DNA of 5,227 nt from contig SKJD01000144.1 of NCBI GenBank assembly GCA_007116095.1, positions 1 to 5,227 of the forward strand, in the 5' to 3' direction. Below the pieces are notes generated by a model, which was given only the letters and a program-made list of their open reading frames with translations, did not search any database and had not been told where the DNA came from. Shown here piece after piece: positions 1-5,079 of this stretch (within the stretch, counting starts at the first letter, position 1; each line of letters opens with the position of its first letter). Origin of the DNA: Candidatus Hydrogenedentota bacterium (GTDB taxonomy: Bacteria > Hydrogenedentota > Hydrogenedentia > Hydrogenedentales > SCBR16-9). Made by a program: the position numbers and the translations under genes.

Positions 1-366
1 CACCACCCGGCCTATTCTTCACGCCAGGCCCGCGACAACCCGGAAATCCGGGAATATTGGACCCCACTCTTTGACGCCTATGGGGTCGACGTGGTTTTTC
101 AAGGACATGATCACGCTTATATGCGGACGCATCCCCTCCGGGCGCATGAAATTGTCGACGAAGGAGCGGAGGGCGTAATCTACGTGATCTCGAATGCCGG
201 AACGAAGTATTACAACCAGGACCCGAACCCGCTGAAGGCAGTGGGATTTGAGGACGCGCCAACCTACCAGGTTATTGACATCGAAGTGGGGGAGACCGAC
301 CGTTTACGGTACCGCGCCTACGATCTGGAGGGGACTCTCCACGATGAATTTGAATTGATAAAATGA
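1..366 (+). CDS. Calcineurin-like metallophosphatase, C-terminal part (5' end outside window)
   Basis: The reading frame is open from the first base and ends at TGA 364-366, giving 121 residues of a longer protein. Two metal-ligand motifs of the calcineurin-like/purple acid phosphatase superfamily are visible. HHPAYS is at the very start (residues 1-6 of the fragment), and GHDHAYMR is at residues 35-42, where the two histidines of GHxH would bind the dinuclear metal centre. The spacing and the hydrophobic strand before it (VDVVFQ) are typical of the family. The remainder (about 57-121) looks like closing beta strands, including VIYVISNAGT and a tail ending in FELIK. The family hydrolyses phosphomonoesters or phosphodiesters, often outside the cytoplasm. 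The N-terminal metal motifs (DxH, GDxxY, GNH[E/D]), any signal peptide and the substrate cannot be judged here. Purple acid phosphatase-like is the best guess from the GHDHAY form. Confidence 0.88.
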   Translation, partial: HHPAYSSRQARDNPEIREYWTPLFDAYGVDVVFQGHDHAYMRTHPLRAHEIVDEGAEGVIYVISNAGTKYYNQDPNPLKAVGFEDAPTYQVIDIEVGETDRLRYRAYDLEGTLHDEFELIK

Positions 367-380
367 TAACATCCGGCAAA

Positions 381-441
381 GGTGGCAAGGGGTCACAGCC
401 ATGGCGCCTCTTCGATGGAACCAAGCTCCCCCTGTGCCACC
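381..441 (+). repeat. Large imperfect inverted repeat between the phosphatase and the sigma operon
   Basis: GGTGGCA at 381-387 pairs perfectly with TGCCACC at 435-441. The stem continues inward after one bulged G (434), with AGGGG 388-392 pairing with CCCCT 429-433. That makes 12 base pairs around a 36-nt loop. It lies 14 nt after the phosphatase stop codon and about 90 nt before the sigma factor start. No clear T-run follows, so a classical intrinsic terminator is not well supported. It could be a terminator, an mRNA 3'-end stabiliser or a leader structure of the sigma operon. Confidence 0.4.
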
Positions 442-448
442 GATCTCG

Positions 449-476
449 TTTGTGCATACATCAGACCGGATATTAC
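449..476 (+). promoter_or_regulatory. Weak candidate housekeeping promoter for the sigma operon
   Basis: TTTGTG (449-454) and TATTAC (471-476) are separated by 16 bp and lie about 54 bp upstream of the sigma factor start. Both hexamers match the sigma-70 consensus only partly. This is the best-placed sigma-70-like pair I can see in the 367-529 intergenic region, but it could be chance. Confidence 0.18.
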
Positions 477-529
477 AAGGCCTTCCGGAACCTTTCCAGG
501 GGCTCGGGGTTTTATCTGAGTGAAACAAC

Positions 530-1111
530 ATGGGCAAGCCAATGACGGATGAACAGGACTGGGAGTTGGTCAAACGCGCCCAAGACGGTGATATGCAAGC
601 CTTCTCCCGCCTGGTAGAGCGGTATCAAAGTGCGGTAATCCATTTTTGTGAACGTATGCTGGGCCAACGGAATCAAGGTGAAGATTTGGCCCAGGAATGC
701 TTTGTGCGGGTGTATCGACATTTACACCGGCTTACACCCCAAGCCCGCTTTACCACTGTCCTCTTTGGCATTGCCCGGAACCTGACATTAAATGCGCTAC
801 GGGACGCCAAGCGAAGGGGTCAGCACCAAAGTGTATCGCTGGATGAAGCGTTTTACCTGCACTCCAGCGAACCCTCACCCGTATCCCGCACCTATTCCAG
901 TGAGTTGAATGCACGGATACATCAGGCCCTGGACCGGCTCCGCCCGGATCACAAAGAAATTCTCTTGTTGCGCGAGTTTGAGGGTTTTGATTATGAAGAA
1001 CTGGCCCGGGTATTAGGGTGTAAAAAAGGCACTGTAAAAAGCCGGTTGGCCCGCGCCCGGGAAGCGCTTCGACAAGAATTGACGACCATGGGAGTGGTCC
1101 CAAATGAATGA
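530..1111 (+). CDS. ECF-family RNA polymerase sigma factor (sigma-70 family)
   Basis: The 193-residue product has the two-domain layout of extracytoplasmic-function sigma factors. Region 2 spans about residues 25-95, with the -10 recognition helix in FTTVLFGIARNLTLNALR (74-91). A variable linker follows (96-127), then region 4 at about 128-183 with the helix-turn-helix FDYEELARVLGCKKGTVKSR. The family directs RNA polymerase to a small set of promoters and is usually kept inactive by a co-encoded anti-sigma factor, which is the next gene here. The stop codon overlaps that gene by 8 bp (ATGAATGA), indicating translational coupling. The ATG at 530 has only a weak GAGTG (518-522) upstream. A second in-frame ATG at 542 would give a protein four residues shorter, also without a strong ribosome-binding site. 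The length is normal for ECF sigma factors. The ECF subgroup and regulon cannot be assigned by eye. Confidence 0.95.
   Translation: MGKPMTDEQDWELVKRAQDGDMQAFSRLVERYQSAVIHFCERMLGQRNQGEDLAQECFVRVYRHLHRLTPQARFTTVLFGIARNLTLNALRDAKRRGQHQSVSLDEAFYLHSSEPSPVSRTYSSELNARIHQALDRLRPDHKEILLLREFEGFDYEELARVLGCKKGTVKSRLARAREALRQELTTMGVVPNE
1090..1094 (+). promoter_or_regulatory. Ribosome-binding site of the anti-sigma gene
   Basis: GGGAG lies inside the 3' end of the sigma factor gene, 9 nt before the ATG at 1104. It supports that start over the in-frame ATG at 1119 (residue 6). Confidence 0.55.
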
Positions 1112-1892
1112 CAAAGACATGGAAAACCACCTGGATTACGAGACGCTGTCGGCCTTTGTGGACAATGAGGCCAACGACGCACAACACATTGAGTCTCATC
1201 TGAAAGACTGCGCCTCCTGCCGCAACACCGTAGATACTATCCGTGCGATGCATGTGGCTTTGCACAACGCGCCCCGTCCGGAAACGAATCGGGCTTTCAC
1301 GGAAAAGGTGATGGCGCGTGTCGCAGCCGAAGAAACCGCCGCCACGCCCCTGTTCGGGCATCGCACGCCTTTGCGTCGCTACCAGCGCCCGGTCTATGCT
1401 CTCGCGGCGACCGTGTTAGTATTGATCGCTGGCGGATGGCTCTTCCAGGCCTATCTGGACGTTTACTCCGGAGAAAGCCCCGCCATCGGACCGATTACGC
1501 TCGTTGAAACGGAAAGCGACCCAGCGGGCCATTTGGGCTCCGACCTGCCGGAAGGCCTGGATGCTTCCCTTTTTGCGGATACGTTCCAAACCGATTCCAC
1601 CTACAGCGATGTCTGGTATTATGAAGACGCCTACCTTGATGACGATACGACGCTGCTACTGGCAAGCGATCCAGGTGGCTATGATCAGGTGCTGGAATAT
1701 CTCGATGAAATCAGCTTTGACGAACTGTTGATGGCCGTAGCCGCCAATATTCCGAAAGAATCGCTGGAAAGCTATGAATATCCGTCGGCATACCTGGCGC
1801 AGGCGGACGTTTGGGAAGATTTAATGGCCCTGGATGAAGATACCTTGCAGCAGGTGTTACACCGGCTGGATAATTATTTAACGCGAGGATAG
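1104..1892 (+). CDS. Membrane-anchored zinc-finger (ZAS-type) anti-sigma factor
   Basis: This 262-residue protein starts inside the last codons of the ECF sigma gene. Its N-terminal cytoplasmic domain (about 1-90) contains the zinc-associated anti-sigma signature H32-x3-C36-x2-C39, preceded by a helix with LSAFVDNE. This domain typically wraps around the sigma factor and blocks it. A single membrane segment follows at about residues 97-117 (VYALAATVLVLIAGGWLFQ), preceded by arginines (RRYQR), which predicts cytoplasm-in topology. The outer part (about 118-262) is strikingly acidic, with roughly 33 Asp/Glu against 3 Lys/Arg, and is rich in tyrosine. I do not recognise a named domain in it. It would be the part that senses the signal or meets the third operon protein. 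The role as inhibitor of the upstream sigma factor is inferred from the motif and the gene overlap. The sensing function of the outer part is speculative. Confidence 0.9.
   Translation: MNDKDMENHLDYETLSAFVDNEANDAQHIESHLKDCASCRNTVDTIRAMHVALHNAPRPETNRAFTEKVMARVAAEETAATPLFGHRTPLRRYQRPVYALAATVLVLIAGGWLFQAYLDVYSGESPAIGPITLVETESDPAGHLGSDLPEGLDASLFADTFQTDSTYSDVWYYEDAYLDDDTTLLLASDPGGYDQVLEYLDEISFDELLMAVAANIPKESLESYEYPSAYLAQADVWEDLMALDEDTLQQVLHRLDNYLTRG
1885..1888 (+). promoter_or_regulatory. Ribosome-binding site of the third operon gene
   Basis: GAGG, overlapping the last codons of the anti-sigma gene, lies 8 nt before the ATG at 1897. It supports that start and translation from the same transcript. 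Confidence 0.55.
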
Positions 1893-1896
1893 GTGG

Positions 1897-2619
1897 ATGA
1901 CGAGATCAGAAACAAGCGCTCCGCGCCTGACCTGGATGACATTTTCGCTGGCCCTTATATTGGCCGGGCTCATGGCGACGGGGTTGGCTGTGGCGGAAGA
2001 AAACGCAGCACCGGAACCACAAATAGCCGAGGACCAAGATGCTGCTGATGCGGATTCCAATTCCCCGGAGCGGCGTTGGCGTGATTCCCGAGGTGAAGAT
2101 GAGGAAGGCGGTGATCGTGAAAGACGGCGGCCCATGCCGGAGGAACTACGCGCACGTGAATATGTCGAAGATGTCATGATGGCGCGGCTGAGCAAGGCTT
2201 TGGACCTGGACGACGAGGAAAGTCTTTTGTTGATGCGGCGCTTCAAAGAGCACCGCGAAGAGTCGATGCGACTTTTCCGGGAGCGCCAACAAAACATCAA
2301 CGCATTGCGTGAAGCCCTGGAGGCGGAAGATGAGGCGGCAAGCGTGGAAGTCCTGGAGACATTGCTTAGGTTGGACAAAGCGCTCAGCAATCACCGCCAG
2401 GATTTGATACTAGAGCCGGGGCTAGAACTGGATAGGATGCAACGGGCCCGTCTGTATGTCTTTCTCGCTGATTTTGAAGAGGGAATGCGGCGGATTTTGC
2501 GTCAGGTGCATGTACAACGCGACTCAGAGGACGGTTCACGGTCACCAGGCCCACCCTTCAACCGGGGGCGGGATAGTCGCGGCGAAGGCGAAGGCCCACC
2601 ATCACTTGACAGCGACTGA
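1897..2619 (+). CDS. Secreted charged helical protein, possibly Spy/CpxP-like periplasmic sensor or chaperone
   Basis: The 240-residue product begins with a signal-peptide-like N-terminus. A hydrophobic stretch (about 12-30) ends at AVA (31-33), followed by EE, a good signal peptidase I site. Next is a low-complexity charged segment (34-85) with acidic and arginine clusters. A predicted all-helical core spans about residues 86-205, with heptad-like Leu/Met/Ala spacing and dense Arg/Glu. It includes a late helix pair (RARLYVFLADFEEGMRRILR, 183-202) that recalls the LTxxQ-helix region of CpxP/Spy/ZraP/CnrX-type periplasmic proteins, although no canonical LTxxQ is present. The tail (206-240) is disordered and Arg/Gly/Pro-rich. 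The hexapeptide RDSRGE occurs on both sides of the core, at 62-67 and 225-230. The ATG lies 4 bp after the anti-sigma stop, so it very likely belongs to the operon. A periplasmic role in sensing or modulating the anti-sigma factor is inferred from context. The Spy/CpxP resemblance is tentative. Confidence 0.85.
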   Translation: MTRSETSAPRLTWMTFSLALILAGLMATGLAVAEENAAPEPQIAEDQDAADADSNSPERRWRDSRGEDEEGGDRERRRPMPEELRAREYVEDVMMARLSKALDLDDEESLLLMRRFKEHREESMRLFRERQQNINALREALEAEDEAASVEVLETLLRLDKALSNHRQDLILEPGLELDRMQRARLYVFLADFEEGMRRILRQVHVQRDSEDGSRSPGPPFNRGRDSRGEGEGPPSLDSD

Positions 2620-2660
2620 TTCCAGCGAATATCCCTGCAACCACCTCAAAACGACCTAAC

Positions 2661-2695
2661 ACGGGATTGCCCACGCGACATGCGGGCAATCCCGT
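2661..2695. terminator. Stem-loop terminator between convergent operons
   Basis: A perfect 12-bp inverted repeat (2661-2672 ACGGGATTGCCC and 2684-2695 GGGCAATCCCGT) surrounds an 11-nt loop. It lies 41 nt after the stop of the secreted helical protein gene and 17 nt beyond the end of the minus-strand decarboxylase-like gene. The downstream U-tract is imperfect on either strand: TGCTATTTC on plus, GTTAGGTCGTTTTG on minus. It most likely serves both convergent transcripts. Confidence 0.75.
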
Positions 2696-2712
2696 TGCTA
2701 TTTCATGCCCAA

Positions 2713-3825
2713 TTACCGAGCGCCTTGGCAGTAAGCGGCCAGATTTTGCAGCAGGGGAATTGCTTCCGCGCCAGCGGCCATGGGCAGTTCGTCGGAAATG
2801 CCCAAAATCAGCCGGGGATAAAAAAGGTCGATGATCTTTTTAACACAGTCCATCACCTCATCTTCAGTAAAGGGCGCCATGCACAACACAGCAGGAATCA
2901 GGTCAAGTAATACCTGGTCTCCAATATGCTCCTTGATCTCTTCCAACGAAACATCGCCCTGGGGTTTGGGGGTCAGCGCCTCGTAGCCGTCAAAAGGCAA
3001 ATCCTTCAGATAGGGCAGCAGATTGTGCAGACTCCCATCGAAATGCACGGTCGTGAAGACGCCACGGTCCCGCAGTTGCTGCGAACGCTTTTCATAAAAG
3101 GGCAGGTGATACGACTCGAAGAGAGCGGGAGTGAGCAAACGCCCGTCCACGTTTTCACCAAAATTGATGATACGCAGATCAGGACAATCGCATAGCGCTT
3201 CATAGAGCGAGTCATAACTTGCATCAATTACCTGGCAGAGTTCTGTCAGTTGTTTTGGGTAGAGCATGGCCAGCTCTACGAAATCGTCGAAGGCCATCAA
3301 ATCCAGACAAAGCGCCTGGTAAGGACTCCGGGGCACCCAGAATTGGGCTTCCCCCAGGTCGCCGAGGAATTCACGGCCTTTCACAAAAGCATCGAAGTTA
3401 AACTGGTAGCTCATGTGCTCGTAAAGCCACTTCACCTTGGGAATATCGTCTATTGTCTTCATTGGGAAACCGGATATCCGGCAACCGCCTTCGGCAATGC
3501 GATAGTCCGTCTCCATGTCCCCAAAGGGCGTCTCAACGACGTGGGTCCAGCCGGCATCCGATTCGACCTGGCGTAGCTTCACCTCCGGCGCATACGCCGC
3601 TTCCACCGGGCTGGGCATGCCGGTAAAATAGTGCATGTACCGCATGGACAGTCCCAACTGCTGGTAGAAACCCCGCACCCCGCTGGCGACATATTCTCGA
3701 GGCAGGGTCTTTTGTTGGTGGTGCAGGTCATACCAGGGTTCGACCCGGGGCTGGAACAGCACGCCCGGATAAGGCTCCCCCTGAAAGATACGAAGATTGA
3801 TTTCCTTGAAGCTGAGCTTGGACAT
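2713..3825 (-). CDS. Uroporphyrinogen decarboxylase (URO-D) superfamily protein, function unknown
   Basis: The 370-residue protein matches the TIM-barrel URO-D superfamily, which includes HemE and the cobamide-dependent methyltransferases MtaA/CmuA. Visible landmarks are PRVEPWY (26-32), NFGENVDGRLLTPALFESYH (221-240, the GxxxGxxxxxSPxxFxxFxxP-type segment), HFDGSLHNLLPYL (261-273) and ILGISDELP (340-348). The HemE N-terminal signature RQAGR is absent, so heme synthesis is unlikely. In the methyltransferase branch, HxCG and a C-terminal cysteine bind zinc. Here the first Cys is Asp263 and no Cys occupies the GISDELP region, so classical thiol methyl transfer also looks unlikely. The start is supported by AGGGGG 5 nt upstream. 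It lies 132 bp downstream of, and in the same direction as, the EamA transporter and may share a transcript. Similar proteins of unknown role are, to my knowledge, abundant in Planctomycetes and Lentisphaerae. The fold assignment is confident and the reaction is unknown. Confidence 0.88.
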   Translation of the reverse strand: MSKLSFKEINLRIFQGEPYPGVLFQPRVEPWYDLHHQQKTLPREYVASGVRGFYQQLGLSMRYMHYFTGMPSPVEAAYAPEVKLRQVESDAGWTHVVETPFGDMETDYRIAEGGCRISGFPMKTIDDIPKVKWLYEHMSYQFNFDAFVKGREFLGDLGEAQFWVPRSPYQALCLDLMAFDDFVELAMLYPKQLTELCQVIDASYDSLYEALCDCPDLRIINFGENVDGRLLTPALFESYHLPFYEKRSQQLRDRGVFTTVHFDGSLHNLLPYLKDLPFDGYEALTPKPQGDVSLEEIKEHIGDQVLLDLIPAVLCMAPFTEDEVMDCVKKIIDLFYPRLILGISDELPMAAGAEAIPLLQNLAAYCQGAR

Positions 3826-3830
3826 GCTTT

Positions 3831-3836
3831 CCCCCT
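3831..3836 (-). promoter_or_regulatory. Ribosome-binding site of the URO-D-like gene
   Basis: On the minus strand AGGGGG stands 5 nt before the ATG whose first base is 3825. This is a strong match that fixes the start. Confidence 0.65.
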
Positions 3837-3862
3837 ATTTCGACTACGCCCAAGGAGCCGTC

Positions 3863-3886
3863 GCGACAAATCCCCCGAAATGTCGC
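3863..3886 (-). repeat. Short inverted repeat upstream of the URO-D-like gene
   Basis: GCGACA (3863-3868) and TGTCGC (3881-3886) are separated by 12 nt, centred about 50 bp upstream of the URO-D-like start in the 132-bp gap after the transporter. No T-run follows on the minus strand, so it is not an obvious terminator. An operator or a leader hairpin is possible, and chance is not excluded for a 6-bp arm. Confidence 0.3.
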
Positions 3887-3957
3887 ATTGCCGTGGGCAC
3901 AATAGTAATGATGGAGGATTGCACGGGAAAAATCAAATTCCGGACAAAAGCGGCGGA

Positions 3958-4908
3958 TCAGGGCATTGCCTCATCGCGGTCCGTTTTCGGCAGGGGCGTC
4001 TTGTCGCGGGCGCTGATAGTGGCGGCGATGGCCACGGTAATCATGACGACGCCAATCAGCTTGGGCAGATCGAAGTAGCGTTGCCAGAGCACAGCGTCGT
4101 ATATGGCGGCGAATGCGATCTGGCTGATGCCCACCAACGCAACAGTATTGGTTTTTCCCTTGCCGTACGCCCCGGTCATAAACAACTGGCCAACGGTGCC
4201 CGCGAGCCCCATCGGCACAAGCCAAAGCCAAAACCAGGGTGACATCTCCGGGTTCAGCACGATCACCCCGTCGCGTACGACGAAGGTCACGAAAAGGCTC
4301 ACGATAGAGGCGCAGATGGCGTAGTGCGTGACAATCGAAACCGGCGGCAGGTTGCGGCAATAGCCCAGACTGATCTTTACCGTTGCGACGACAAAAGCCC
4401 CGAAGAGCGCAATACCAATCGGGAGGGAGTCAGCGTCGAAGCTGGGTCGCTGCATGATATAGACCCCGGCCAGGGCGAGCAGGGCATAGCCCCAGGTGGC
4501 CACGGGAATTCGTTGCCGGAATACGACGGCAAGCATGATGGTGACCCAGATCGGCGTGGTGGACATGATCGTCACCACGTCTGTAATCGGCAATTGCGAC
4601 AGGGCATAAAAGCCGCAGAGGATACCTACAGAGCCGAAAATGCTGCGCCACCACAATGCCGGGGTTCCCACAACCAGAAAGGGCGCGCGCCGAAAATGCA
4701 GCATTAACAGCGACATGATCGCGGTAACGACGATTCGGATGAACGCAACCATGGACCAGGTGACCTGATCACGAAAGGCATGGGCGATACAGCCCATGGT
4801 GGCAAAGGCCAATGAAGCCGCTATCATCTCCAGGGCCGCCTGGCGATTGTCTTCTGCTACAATGATGGTTTGGGTCTTGGAAACAGCCAAAAGGGACCTC
4901 TCTGGCAT
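3958..4908 (-). CDS. EamA/DMT-superfamily transporter (10 TM), substrate unknown
   Basis: The product of up to 316 residues is strongly hydrophobic, with about ten membrane helices (roughly 26-43, 52-71, 86-104, 110-128, 136-152, 162-181, 188-209, 223-242, 252-274 and 281-299). Two EamA repeats can be followed. Each contains a helix pair in the family style: PITDVVTIMSTTPIWVTIML (107-126) in the first, and KTNTVALVGISQIAFAAIYD (252-271) in the second. The Glu often seen after these helices (xGER) is replaced by Gln (FRQR, LWQR). The family exports or imports small metabolites such as amino acids or related compounds, and the substrate cannot be read from sequence. The ATG at 4908 has no ribosome-binding site. 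An in-frame TTG at 4890 is preceded by AGAGAGG with 6-nt spacing and may be the true start, giving 310 residues. The URO-D-like gene lies downstream in the same direction. Confidence 0.92.
   Translation of the reverse strand: MPERSLLAVSKTQTIIVAEDNRQAALEMIAASLAFATMGCIAHAFRDQVTWSMVAFIRIVVTAIMSLLMLHFRRAPFLVVGTPALWWRSIFGSVGILCGFYALSQLPITDVVTIMSTTPIWVTIMLAVVFRQRIPVATWGYALLALAGVYIMQRPSFDADSLPIGIALFGAFVVATVKISLGYCRNLPPVSIVTHYAICASIVSLFVTFVVRDGVIVLNPEMSPWFWLWLVPMGLAGTVGQLFMTGAYGKGKTNTVALVGISQIAFAAIYDAVLWQRYFDLPKLIGVVMITVAIAATISARDKTPLPKTDRDEAMP
4897..4903 (-). promoter_or_regulatory. Ribosome-binding site suggesting a TTG start for the transporter
   Basis: AGAGAGG on the minus strand lies within the first codons of the ATG-initiated reading and 6 nt before the in-frame TTG at 4890-4888. 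No comparable site precedes the ATG at 4908 (upstream context is AAACCCCC), so initiation at TTG is a real alternative. Confidence 0.45.
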
Positions 4909-5005
4909 GGGGGTTTATCGCGGGGGCATAGCGGTCAAGGCCAGCGCGAAAAATAACGACGCTTCCACTTCCCCCGAAGCAACGGCATCCTCTTTCGCAG
5001 GGTAT

Positions 5006-5014
5006 ACAATAGCA
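5006..5014 (-). promoter_or_regulatory. Candidate extended -10 promoter of the transporter gene
   Basis: On the minus strand TGCTATTGT fits the extended -10 form TGnTATAAT at four of six hexamer positions, in an A+T-rich stretch about 100 bp upstream of the transporter start. No good -35 box sits at the usual distance. It is the best candidate I see on this strand in the 319-bp upstream region. Confidence 0.25.
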
Positions 5015-5061
5015 AAAATTGCATAAAATTAGCCAGTGGGGATGCCGGAATGGCAACGCAA

Positions 5062-5079
5062 AGTACACGTATATGTACT
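5062..5079. repeat. 18-bp imperfect palindrome AGTACA-N6-TGTACT
   Basis: AGTACA (5062-5067) and TGTACT (5074-5079) form 6-bp arms around CGTATA. The site lies about 155 bp upstream of the transporter start and roughly 50 bp upstream of the candidate -10 on the minus strand. The dyad form suits a dimeric repressor or activator site, but no regulator gene adjoins it. Confidence 0.3.

Noticed and set aside
750..1361. A 203-codon open frame on the minus strand across the sigma/anti-sigma junction
   Set aside because: It lies antisense to two well-supported genes. The translation has no recognisable domain and is rich in residues typical of antisense frames (Cys, His, Arg, Gly clusters).
1878..2390. 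A 170-codon open frame on the minus strand opposite the secreted helical protein
   Set aside because: It is extremely Ser/Arg-rich, as expected from the complement of a Glu/Arg/Ala-rich gene, and there is no independent support.
2713..3825. Assignment of the decarboxylase-like gene as hemE
   Set aside because: The HemE N-terminal arginine signature is absent and no other heme synthesis gene is nearby, so only superfamily membership is supported.
3631..4242. A 203-codon open frame on the plus strand across the transporter/URO-D-like gap
   Set aside because: It is antisense to both minus-strand genes, has low-complexity His/Gly/Arg content and no recognisable family, and the opposite strand gives clear family matches.
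4769..5068. A 99-codon open frame on the minus strand beginning upstream of the transporter and running into it
   Set aside because: It overlaps the transporter in another frame, is Cys/His/Pro-rich with no known domain, and has no ribosome-binding site.
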